Positions 35,769 to 47,115 of a DNA stretch of 64,000 nt are shown piece after piece (position 1 is the stretch's first letter; every line of letters starts with the position of its first letter). The notes beneath the pieces are model-generated. The model saw only the letters and a list, made by a program, of their open reading frames with translations. It did not search any database and was not told the origin of the DNA. The DNA is from Lepisosteus oculatus. Taxonomy: Eukaryota > Chordata > Actinopteri > Semionotiformes > Lepisosteidae. The stretch spans positions 42,784,979-42,848,978 of the forward strand of contig NC_090704.1 in the NCBI RefSeq assembly GCF_040954835.1, written 5' to 3'. Both the position numbers and the translations under genes were made by a program.

Positions 35769-38700
35769 ATGAATAATGGAGACAAGTATTCAAGTCCATA
35801 TTGTTCTGCGGTTATATTTAGAATTTACAATTCTTGTTTATGACATACCCACCCAGTTCGGCATTGTCAATAGCATCATTCTGTCTCGGCTCACACGCCA
35901 ACCCCTGTCCCCACACATGGAGAAGAGGAAGTGCAAAAGGGCTCTGTGACCCACTTCCCCCGTCTCCACACGGCGCACAACATGCAGGAGGCCCAGGGCT
36001 GACTGGGAGAGAGGCACGCCCTCACCTGCACCCTCATAAGATTGCAGCTGCACAGGAAGCCGCAGTGATCCCGGCTCCACTGGGGGCTGTGCAAGCCCTG
36101 GCCACCTGATCCTGCTGCGCTTGTGCTGGAGCACAGCTTGAAGGATCCAATTCAGAGTCAGCAAGTGTATTTTTAAAATACACCATATCCAGACTTCAGC
36201 GTGTTGTTTTTTAAGTCTCATCTGAGTACACCAGTCATCTCTTTCCTGGTAATTGCCAAAACAAAGGAAAATATCCACCATCTTATTTGGGGTTTGCAAT
36301 GAATTTGGGAAGTGTACAGTCAGGAAGCTGATGATGGCCTTCGTTGACTGTGAAGATTTTGGAATCTTGTCATGGCTCATACTCACCACCAGGTGGCTGT
36401 GGGGGACTAGTTTTCAAGATGACTAAATTTCGTACCTTAACATTTGCTCCTGGGAATGTCTGCCTGTTGACCTTGTACCCATTTTAAAATGTTATTGCTG
36501 TTAAAAAATCAGATAAACACTGACACGACCTTTTATCATGTCTATGAGTTCTTTGTGTACGTATTCAAATGGGGAGAGAAAAGGTCTTTAGGCTCAGAGT
36601 TTGCATGAGACTGTGGTAAAATACCACTGAGTTGCCACATTTGAATATGGGGCCTGCTCGGTAGAGGTACTGGTGGGGTGATCTGTATTTCTTGAAGCCG
36701 ATGCTGTCGCTGAGACCGGTGAGCTTGGGCCATAAAGTCGGAGGCTTATTTGCCAAGTCCCACAAGGATTGGGTAGGGCAGTGAGGTGAGGAAAAAGGTG
36801 CTTTTCTTTTTTAGGATGTGAAAATTCCATCTAGACTAACGCAGAACATATGAAAAAGAAAAGTGCAGTTGCTTGGCTACAAGCATTTGCATTTGATTTT
36901 GTATTTTAAAGAAACTCTGATTGCAGTAATGTGCAAAATTAACAATCTTATGGGGAGGGGGAAATGTTCCACCGGTATCCATTAATGTATAACTCCTAAA
37001 ATTGATGCATTACTGCATTTACTACAGCATCTTTAATTCATATTTAGAGAATGTGCGTTCAGATCCTCCAATGACAGCTTCTGAGTTTGGTCCTCCTGAA
37101 GAAGTTTTTAATTTGAGATTGCTGCTAGGAAACATGTAGTAGTGGTACACATCCCAGTTTCCAGCTAAGCTCAGTGGGGTTTATGCACACTTGTCATTTT
37201 GTACTGCTGTTTGGACGAGTTCATTGGCTCAAGGTATAGAAATGTATTTTACATTTATCAAACTTGCAAAATAATTTCTACATGTGTGATTCTTAGCTTT
37301 TTTTTAGAAAAAGCTGCAGAGGTGGTGTGAATTGTGCCTCACAGACACCTATGAAATAAGATGACGGACTCGTGCACACACTCCTGCGTGGTCTATCTGT
37401 TTCAGTGTGTTGCCCAACTGCAGAAGACTCAATGCAGTGTGAGTAGAAAATGGCAATCGAGGAGCTGTTGCAATCTATTCTGCTGTAGTGCTCGGAAGCA
37501 TGTTTCCTTTTTGGATTTTAGAAGAAGGGAGACTTTCTTGGAGGCCATATGCATTAGATGGCACCCTTGCAATATAACTTTCTCAAGCAGTTTTGTCTAT
37601 GAAAACAAAAATATCCTGAATAGAAAAGTTAATTGGATTGGCTGGTGGACTGTATACTGATAAGAACCTGATTTATTTATGTGTTCTATTGCCTTTAGAG
37701 TTTTGTCATAGTGGGCCAGTTGTGCAGGATTATCGTGTACACTGGGCTAACCGAGCCCTTCTGCAATTCCAAGCAAAGATGGCCAGGCCAGGCAAGGTGT
37801 GATCAATCTATCCTTGGCCCTCAGGATATGGCCCGCTCTTGTGTGCGTGTGTTGTAGGGGGGCGGGAGGTGGTGGTTGGTTGCCCTGGTGATGCTCCTGC
37901 ATGAATCCCAGCTCCCTTATGCTGGGCCTGTTGCCAGGTACTTGTCTGGCAGAGAGGCCTTAGTGAGTCCTCTAGCCACTGTCTGTCTCAAGCTAAGGGC
38001 TTCGGACTGGAAGACTGGGACTTTCAGGATTTAGCATCAGTTATCCCTGTTTTCTTTGGTTTGCTTTAAATATTCTGAACAATCTTCTTTTTCATTCTAG
38101 TTATTGTTTCTGTTTTGAATCCCTTTTAGTTCAGACAGCAGAGTGACAAAGGAAACATCTAGATCTGCATGTTGTCAGTAAATGTTGATCTGCTGATGTT
38201 CTGTTTTTTTTTCTTCAAAACAATTCGTGGAAAGCTATTGTCCTTTCTAGGGATACTTCCTGTCACCTCCTGTGTTTCCTAATCTAGATGTAGCTTCCTT
38301 AAACTAACATCTGTTTTCAAGAGACACAAGATTTCAACCTAAAAACACTGCAAAGCAAAATCCACCCCTTTCCATTACCAAGAATAACATTGTTTGCTGC
38401 TTAGAAATGTAAGAACATGAGACAGGTAGCACCAAAGAGAAGGACATTGTTTGCTTTATTATCCAACCACTTCTTAAATGTAAATGTTTTCAAGGAATCT
38501 TCCTAAGAGGAAGAAAGTGCAAGAAAGCTATTCAGACCATCTTTGCCATTTTGCGAGATCTGGCAGCAGGGCTGGTTAGCCAGACCTACTTACCACTCTT
38601 TGTGTAAAGCAGTACAGTACATCCTGCTTTAATTTCCAAATTCTTATCCTCCCTAGTACAGGTGTTAAAAGTGAGTGCTGTTCACTTTTGCTATGGATTT

Positions 38701-39389
38701 GGACATCCATATTTCCAAAGAAAGCCAGGGCTCACTTCTGATTGCATTCCAATCAAGTGGCAGTTTGTACAGACAGGTTTCTGTTCTTTAATGTAGATAG
38801 AATGAGATGTCCTGAAGTTCAATTAAACTAAGTCAACAAGCAAGTTTGTGTCTTGTATTATTTAAAGGCAGGTAGATATACGTGATTAATGGAAATGTCT
38901 ACCACTTGATTAACAGGTGTTATCTTTTTACTTCACTTACAAATTAATGTGCAGGATTCATGTCTATAGGGTAATGTGCCCCAGCTTGATAAAGCCTGAC
39001 CCCTTCAGTGGTGCATGAAAGACCAGCAGGGCCTGACTTGTGTATAGGCCATTTCCATGGCGACAGTGAAGTTTTTTTTCTCCTAAAACACTGCATTTCT
39101 TTTCCAGTGGTTGTGTGTGCATTAATGTGGGGGGCATGGGAAAGAACAGGGAGATTAATTGTAACGACTTAAGAAAGGTCCATTACAATTCTGTGTGTGT
39201 AAAAAAATGCATAACTATGATGTTATCTGTTAGGGGACGGTAATGTAAAGATCCATTGTTACACCAAATCATTTGTTATTCTTTTATAAAATATAGCCAT
39301 ATTAGAGATGTGTTAATGTAACTAACTGTTCAACAAACAATTACAGTAAGAATACAAATATAATATAAAAATATATATCTTAACTATTT

Positions 39390-39512
39390 GGACTGGTATC
39401 CCATCCAGAGGGTATCCCGCCTTGTACCTGTAGCTTGCTGGGATAGGCAATAGGCTCTGGCTCCCCTTCAAACCTGTACTGGACAAAGCAGATTAGAAGG
39501 TGGTGGATGGAT
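39390..39512 (+). mobile_element. tRNA-derived SINE, 3' tail only
   Basis: The sequence GACTGGTATCCCATCC, GGTATCCCGCCTTGTACC, ATAGGCTCTGGCTCCCC and ACTGGACAAAGCAGATTAGAAGGTGGTGGATGGAT follows the tail of the same SINE family as at 17815-18065. The head is missing. Confidence 0.65.
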
Positions 39513-39674
39513 ATTTGTTAGCTGTGAAAACTGCTTTCATTATCATGTCATTAATCTAAATAAAATCACTCTCAACAAAGCACACCATATTTGGATTAGG
39601 GATTAGCTAATGACATGCCAGTACTAGTTCCTATGCCCAGGGAAGTACAGTACAAGTGTCATGCCTGGTTGAGT

Positions 39675-39716
39675 AATGTTTCTCTGGACCATGGAATGTC
39701 CATGGTTCAGAGACAT
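39675..39716. repeat. Near-perfect inverted repeat (hairpin)
   Basis: The arms AATGTTTCTCTGGACCATGG and CCATGGTTCAGAGACATT are complementary except for a few positions, with a loop of about six bases. It could fold as a stable hairpin in RNA or as a cruciform. No longer element was found around it. Confidence 0.75.
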
Positions 39717-41994
39717 TGTCACTGGAATGTAGCAGTGGAACACAACATTATTATGTCTTCATCTTAATAAGTAGAGTATGTTTGCTGAGTGACTTCATCT
39801 ATGTATGGTACTTTGAGGCTGTTTGTTGCCTTTTGTGTTACTGTGTACATTTTGTTTCGTGAATATTTACACAACCTATTGAGAGACTGGTAGCTAGGCG
39901 TGGATGTCAGGCAAATAAGAAAAGGCTTTATGATGCTATACAGTACATCACTGTATAATTCTGGAGGTCTGTGTAAATCACTGATATTTCACAAGACAGC
40001 CCTTATCAATGGGTGTGCTTTGTTGCTCTGAGTTTGAAGGTTTACTGCTTTTTGTTTGATTTCAGGCCTGCCATTGAAAGGTGGGTGAATCAGTAAGACA
40101 GGATGTAAGATCATTGTACTGCCCATCCCTGTTATTTTCATAGCTATTGTCCAAAGGAAGGTCATTTAATGCTTTATTGACTATTGTTTTTATTACAAAA
40201 TACAGATAGCTTTTCTTGCACAGTGTAAACTGACAATACACAACTCTCTTCCCAGGCCTGAAATGATTACAGTATATAGGTAAAAAGATGAATTTGTCAT
40301 CATCACAAGACAGATACAGATTTTAAACAGATATATCAGTAGTTTTGTGATCTGCCTTTAAGAGAAAATCTTTTGGACCTATGTGGCATTGTAAGTCCTG
40401 CTTGTAAGCCAGTGTCTGTGGGATAGGATACTACTTGGGGTTATGTTTGTATACCATCTTTATTCCTGAAATATTTGAGGAACATCAATTTCAGCTGCCC
40501 AATAACGAAAGAATCAAGGCCAACATGATAGTAAATTATTTACAGCTATGAATTTATCATTGAAGAATTTTCAGGTCATAGAAACATATTTATCCATTCT
40601 CATGCTTTTGTCATACATTGTATGAAATTAATTGTGTTATCAGTATATTGTACAGAATAATCCAAAATCTTAGATTTTGCCTTTCGATGAACTAGTGACT
40701 TCCTATAAATACTGATAGGCGGCAGCTGTTTCCAAAGTTCCTATAAACAAAAAGAAATGGCATTTTTCTCTTTTTTTACCCTAAAAGTAATATTAATGAA
40801 GATAATAAACTACGGTAGAGTTAAAAAACTAAAGCTTACAAAAAGATTTCCCGAAAAAAAATGATTTTGGGATATTTCAGTTCATAATCGTCCCAGTGGC
40901 TTAAAGGAATTAGCACTGAAAAACTGAAATTGTATTAATTGCACAGGAGCACTACAAAGAGACTATAATTCCTCAGGGGAACAGTCTTTTCTCCACCTGG
41001 ATGAATATGTTTAGACATTGCTGTAAAATGTTCTCATGTCTGCTAGTGCTCCAGTGAGACCTTGCAAGGTCAAAGATGGCTTCAGTAATGTCTTGCACAG
41101 CAAACAGCAGAGAGACTGGTGCTGATTTTCAGAAGGCACTTCTGGACTCCATTTCAACTGCAGCATCTCAGGTTTCCTCCTTTCCCTTTTATGGCCATCC
41201 TGTAACCTTGGTAACCAAAAACCTTATTTTGCTTCAGTCCCCATACAGCCTTTTTCCTCCTGTAAACACTACAGATGGAAATGTCAAAGGACACATGCAA
41301 AATCAAAATGGCACAATCCAAAACCCGGCTTTGAGGTAACAGTGGCTCCGCAGCTGACATGACAAGTTTCTCCATTTTACTGACTGAAGCCAAACAGTTT
41401 TACAATTGAAAAATAAACTTTGAGAATGAAGTTATGTTGTCCAGATATTTAACTTAGTGTTTTATTTAACGTTGTGTGTATCTCCTCACATTTGAGGTTT
41501 TGAATGATTTGGGGGTGTTCTCTCTTAAACATTCCTTGTTGAATGTGCTTTCTTATTTTGCTTTGTTTAGTGTGCAAACAGTTCACAGAAACAGTTTCTA
41601 GTAACACGACTACTTCACTGGACTTGAATTGAGAAATCACCAATTTACAGCATTTAACCCCATCAGGTTTTATGATCATTTACCTGTACATCTTTGCTGA
41701 AGTGGACTGTTTTCATGTGTACAGGTTCTTGAGGCACACTACCTGAAACAGGATCTTTTACAGCATACAGTATTTACAGTACCATGTCCTCTTGGTTCCA
41801 ATATATCAATTTGCTGTACATTATTTCTTATTTTGGCTTCTGTTGTGTATTACATATGTGGTACTAGTACCCACAACAATCCATCATAATCACATTTAAG
41901 AACTTGAGCAAAACGTGAGCAGCAACTGGATAAAGAAAATATTAACTTAAAGCAAATTTTACAGTGCAGGAAATGGACATCTTTAGTGAAATTC

Positions 41995-42200
41995 GAGTCT
42001 TGTATCTTAAGAAACACTACAAATGAGAGGAGACCATTGTGCCCATTTTGTAGTTCGTCACACGTTGAGCTGAAGATCTCTTCCAGCCTGTTCTTGAATG
42101 AAGCCAGGGTTTTGGCTTCAACAACATGGATAACGTGTTCCATACTCCCACAATTCTTTACATGAATAAGTGTCTCCTGTTGTTAATTGTAAATACAGCT
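41995..42200 (-). mobile_element. Retroposon tail with GGCCTCCTCTCATTTG-type end, reverse copy
   Basis: The plus strand reads ACAAATGAGAGGAGACCATTGTGCCCAT, then CTTCTTGAATGAAGCCAGGG, GGCTTCAACAACATGGATAA and CCACAATTCTTTACATGAATAAGTG. This is a repeat common in basal fish genomes; I take it to be the 3' region of a LINE-type retroposon. Other copies lie at 2690-2868, 51825-51875, 53850-54075 and 60495-60735. Confidence 0.6.
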
Positions 42201-43354
42201 CAGTGTAGTTTCTGTTCATGATCCCTTGTTTATTTGTAGGCATTGATAGTGAAGAATTTTACTTGGTAAAATGTGTCAATGCCTTAGAAGAGTCAGCAAT
42301 CCACAGAGGAAATCTGATATTATCATACAGTTAAACCTATAGATTTGCATTAGGATTTTATCAGCCTGTTTTAGCAAAATAATGCAGTTGTCCAACTGGA
42401 AAAGCATATCCAATGCCAAACAAAGGGCATCTTTTCTGTCATGCGTCAAAGAGAAAAGAAACTGAAAGCTTCTAAAACAAATACAGAAACTGCAGATTCT
42501 GTTCCAAGTACTTGTTTTACAAAAACATGTATCTTCAAAGTGTTTATTGAATACTAAGTTTAATAAAGCTGTTTTTTTCCAGCTTTAGAGAAAGACTTGT
42601 TTTCTGCTTTCATTTTTGTTTTTAGTTATTTGTTTAGCAAATAGAGAGACGGTTCTTGTTCAATACTCTGACAGAGTAATGAAACTCTTTCAAAGGTGCT
42701 ATGACCCTACAGTATGTAATTTCACAACCATGTACTGTATGTTTTCAGTTTGTTCAATCTGTCTTGGTATAGGTTGATATTGCAGCAGTTATATCACTCC
42801 TTCAAGATAAAAATACATTTTGTTTCAATGTCTGTTTCATAGGAGAATAAAAAAAGACTATATTGGGCATGCTGACGTAAGTCCTGGAGTTTTGAAAATG
42901 AGAAATTTGTGGAGTTAAACATGGAAAATTGTAACATAGGCTCTGTGCTCTCTATGGTTCTGCATCTCTTGTTAGACCCTGGAATGGTACAAACGCAATC
43001 CATGCATTTCTCCAGTGGTTACAAAAAGCAGTGGATTTCGGGGTCTCTACCAGGTCACTGTTGTGTGTTGTTTTCCTAGTTTGAGTCTGTGGTCTCAGGA
43101 CATGAGGCTCATTCTCGGTTTACAGTCCCAGCTGTATCAACACCCTGAATCAACACTTTTTGCCTGTGAGGTACAGTAGCTGTGTCTCAAAGTGTATGAC
43201 TGTTAAATTTAAACAGCTCATAGATCAGCAGTGCTTTCTTGTTACAAGTAGCACTCCCTTTTCACATTATTTTGTCTCAAAACACAGATTCGATACTTCT
43301 GCAAAAGACACACAGTTTCATTTTTACCTCCATCAGAAACATATGTCTGTATAT

Positions 43355-43669
43355 AATCCATCCACTCTCTTAACTGCTTTATCCAATGCAGGGCTGTGGG
43401 GGAGCCAGAGCCTATGACAGCAAGCAAAGTGAGCAAGGTAGGATACACCCAGGACAGGATACCAGTCCATCACAGGCACAGGCAAACACACTTACACACT
43501 TACACCTGGGCCGGTTTTCACAGCAGCTCATTGACCTACTGTACCACTATGTCTTTAGACTGAAGGAGGAAACCAGAAAACCCAGATGAACATATGCAAG
43601 CAAAGGGAGAACATACAATATAAACCCCAGAAATTGCTCATTGGGCCCCAGCGCTGAAATGCTTACCAC
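43355..43669 (-). mobile_element. tRNA-derived SINE, reverse copy, interrupted at its head
   Basis: From the tail (CATCCACTCTCTTAACTGC, GAGCCAGAGCCTATG) through GGATACCAGTCCATCACAGG to GCGCTGAAATGCTTACCAC. The tRNA-like head should continue TGCGCCAC, but other sequence starts at 43670 instead. TTACCACTGCGCCAC appears at 44320, about 650 bases further on. Confidence 0.65.
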
Positions 43670-44325
43670 CAGACCCGGCGCCACGGGGGGCACAAGGGGG
43701 CGTCGCCTCCTCAACCGAACTGCCCCGCCCCCTCAGTTTTCGCTTACTTAACTTGCGTCCTAAAAAATAGTTATAATAATTGCTTACACTTATATAGCGC
43801 TTTTCTGGACACTCCACTCAAAGCGCTTTACAGGTAATGGGGTCTCCCCTCCACCACCACCAATGTGCAGCCCCACCTGGATGATGCGACGGCAGCCATA
43901 GTGCGCCAGAACGCTCACCACACATCAGCTAGTTGTACTTTCTCAATGGTTTACATACACTAACATTCACGCATTTACTACATCGGACTGTTTGATGTGC
44001 AGGAGGGTTATCCTTCCAGGAACGGCACATATTACATAGTGTCTATATAATCGGCTGTCGACATTGTTACGATCTGGTTTGCTCAGGTGGACTGATTCCT
44101 TGTAGTAGTTTATCCCTATTCTTACAATCTTTATAGAACTAGGACTGTAGTTATAGAGGTTTGTGCTTTGTTTTGGTTTTACAACTATTTTTTCTTAACG
44201 ATTCAGAACCTCGTCACCGTCGACGAAGCCGCAAAATTGAACACCTATGGTCTTTTGTCGCTCCAGGCAATAATCGCGAGAGTGCTGATGAACGTGAAAC
44301 TGTACTTCATCGCTAATCTTACCAC
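43670..44325. mobile_element. Candidate insertion inside a SINE, flanked by CTTACCAC
   Basis: The 8-mer CTTACCAC lies at 43662-43669 and again at 44318-44325, and the SINE sequence continues correctly after the second copy (TGCGCCACTG). The insert begins CAGACCCGGCGCCACGGGGG, like hAT left ends. Its right end (CGCTAAT) is not the matching inverted repeat, so the right edge or the class is doubtful. A 5S-type SINE tail is nested inside at 43769-43935. Confidence 0.4.
43769..43935 (-). mobile_element. 5S-derived-type SINE tail, second copy
   Basis: Same tail as at 33800-33915, but it reaches further into the body (GATGATGCGACGGCAGCC, GCGCCAGAACGCTCACCACA). The shared 100 bases are identical. 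It is nested in the insertion described at 43670-44325 and is therefore younger than it. Confidence 0.6.
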
Positions 44326-45544
44326 TGCGCCACTGTATATCTATATATAAAGATTTTTCAAATCATTTTTTAAAAGAATGATTTAAAAGTCGTAATTGGA
44401 GAGTGCTTTATTGACAATTCTCTCGAAATATGAGGTTTTAAACATTCGGTTGTATAAGCACTGGTATGCTACTGTATATTCCTCACAAATCACAAAGTCT
44501 ATAACACTAAATGTATTTTTGAGCCCTGTTAACAACAGATAATAATAGTATGTCATCTGACTTTACTGAATACTTAGTCATGCGTTATTCATTCACTTGT
44601 AGGTGTAGTATTCTAGAAGAGACATTTCAAGGGAGCCAATATTGATATTAAACTTATTGATATTAAATGAAAGTGCTGTCTTGAATACTGTTCTTTTTTA
44701 TTCATTATAAATGAATATAGCCATATGCACCAAGAGGGTCTACAACAGGATGGGTAATAAAGTAATAGCAGGAAAGGTCAGATTATTAAAGATCTTTGTA
44801 CTGTATGTGGCTCCTTAAAATGGCTAGATGCATCGGGCCTTTAATCAGTATGAGCAAAAAAAAAAAACACTGGAGGAATAGGATTACTGTAGATGCATTT
44901 GACCAGGAGGGTGCTCCTCAACTCGCTCTTGGCAGGTGGTTGTTGAAACACCAAGAGGAAGAGAGGTCAGTGTCTGTGTGACACATGTTCAACTGCAAGT
45001 TCACAAACTGCCCTCTGTGCCCTGCACCCCTCACTCCGCACCTTAGGGGAGCTGAAGAGAGAAGCCGGTGCCCTCAGCTGCTCAGGAGGATGACTGAAAT
45101 GAATCTGCCCGTTCTTGTTTCCTGAAGAGCTGATCGAACGCTTCCCTTTCCAGCTCAGCGCTTATTGACAAAACCACAGCAGCCTGCTTCTGCACAGGTT
45201 GGGCTTTGTGCAAAATCGACAAAAAGAACTCTGTTTCTGTTTATTGGCTGTCAGGACGTTTTGACAGTGTCCCTGACACCTTGGCGACATTCCTGTTCTG
45301 TGTGATAACAAACAGCCTTCCCCCCAGGAGGCCTGGGCTGAGTCACTGCCTGTGTGCAAGGTGCCGGGGGAGGGAAGGGAAGGATAAGCACACCTGTGAC
45401 CCCATGGTGATACAAAAGCCTCATTAATAAGGGCACAAGGCTCTGCACAGGCAGGGTGGAGATGGATCCTAAGAACAACAAGGAAGGCAGTTCCGCGATT
45501 TTAGATCCCAAAGTTTCAGGTTTTGAACCATTCATTGGTGATTA

Positions 45545-45605
45545 GAAAAGTACCCATCCACCCATTTTCTGACTGCTTTAGCTAATAAATAGGCTGGAGC
45601 CTATG
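45545..45605 (-). mobile_element. tRNA-derived SINE tail fragment
   Basis: CCATCCACCCATTTTCTGAC, TGCTTTAGCTAATAAATAGG and CTGGAGCCTATG match the reverse of the SINE tail at 39390-39512. Only about 60 bases remain. Confidence 0.5.
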
Positions 45606-47044
45606 TGAGAAAGTTGAGAAAATCAAGAGAAAATTCATTCTATTTATGCCCGTGTGTCTTTTGAAATTTGAAGTACAGAGATTTTGGATATTGAATAGTT
45701 GTTTTGGTGTCATTTTGATGAATTGATCGTTCATGACTGATCCTCAAACACTCGAATGACGTTGACCTTCTGAAACTCTAAATAACCTCATTCGGAGAGA
45801 GAACAGAGTGGGCACGAGGGATGAGATGATTTCATCTGTTGAACATTGAGCCTTGTGATGAATGAAGGAAGCAAGAACACAAGAGAAAACAATATAGCCT
45901 GTTTGTCATGATAACAACGCCTTCCTGCCCTCATTGTGTTGGAGCAGCACTCAGGTAGACTGGCCAGCATTGGAGCAAAGTCCTCTTTAGCGATGAACCG
46001 CGGCTTTTTGTAAACCATGATAGACGTCAGCAGGTGTGACACAGATGTGCAGATTGTCGTGTCAATTGTCTATAACAGACTAGTTGATAGGGAGGTTCAA
46101 GTGTGATGGTGCACAGGAGGTCTAGGCAGTACAGAGTTCTGTAGTGATTGATAGCAACCTGTCTGATATTTTACTCATAATACTTTGTGAATTTGTTGCA
46201 TATATAAAAGTGATACATTCCAAATGATGCTCAGTAGATTTCTACTGGCAAGAATATATAAATAATATTTTCTGCTAGTTTTATATAGAGAGCAAAACAA
46301 CATGTCTAATATAGATTACTGTTTCACTTTGCTGTAGAAGAGGGGCTATTAATTTCCATCATGTAAGATGTCAGAGATGTAAGGAAGATCTTTAAAAAGC
46401 CTTTTGTAAATAACATACAATATCCACAATGGTTGAAAAACTTCTAGTCAAATCAAAGGAAATTCCAGAAAGTATGAAGTAAAATCGATTAGCATTTGTC
46501 TAGATTGTTTTCCCACTTTTACAATTCAAGTATTTCAGCATAATTCAGGAGAAGTGCAAATAGAAAACCCTGCCCTAATTGATTAATCATAATTTTTCTA
46601 ATCTATCTGGTTTCCAGACTCTCATGGTGCATTGCACAATAGCAAAGTGCAGGTGTGTGGGACACAGAAGATTTCATAGTTGGCAGTTGCCCTGTGATAA
46701 TTGCTCAACATCTTAATACAAGCAGTACTGTTGTGTGTAATGATACATCACAGGGTACAACAAACAGAATCCCTTTGGAACAGCAGAACTGTTAACAAGG
46801 CAAACAATGGCTAATTTAGACAACCCCAATTAAAAATAAATGAATCCTTACAGGATTGATTAATTCCCTAGAAAAGCACTTGATTAGTTTAAAATAATCT
46901 TAAAATATTATTTAAAAGGCATTTTAGCATTTTTTTGTCTGCTTGAGGACTTTTAAAGCCGTAAAGATAGAGTTTAAAACTTTTTGTTTAGTTTGTCTTG
47001 GCTGATATTATTTAAAAAATGATCATTTCTTGTGGAACAAGTAG

Positions 47045-47115
47045 AGATCTATTCCATACTTAAAGGTTGAAAGTAAGATGAAAATGTTTCAGCTGTGGAC
47101 CCTTCTTCAGGATTG
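47045..47115 (+). repeat. Dispersed repeat, copy of the 9410 family
   Basis: Shares AAAATGTTTCAGCTGTGGAC and CCTTCTTCAGG with the copies at 9410, 56780 and 61425. It is short and diverged. Confidence 0.4.

Noticed and set aside
35838-36389. 183-codon minus-strand frame and overlapping frames on both strands downstream of CCDC137
   Set aside because: No recognisable motif, no splice context, and several frames are open at once in GC-rich sequence, which suggests chance.
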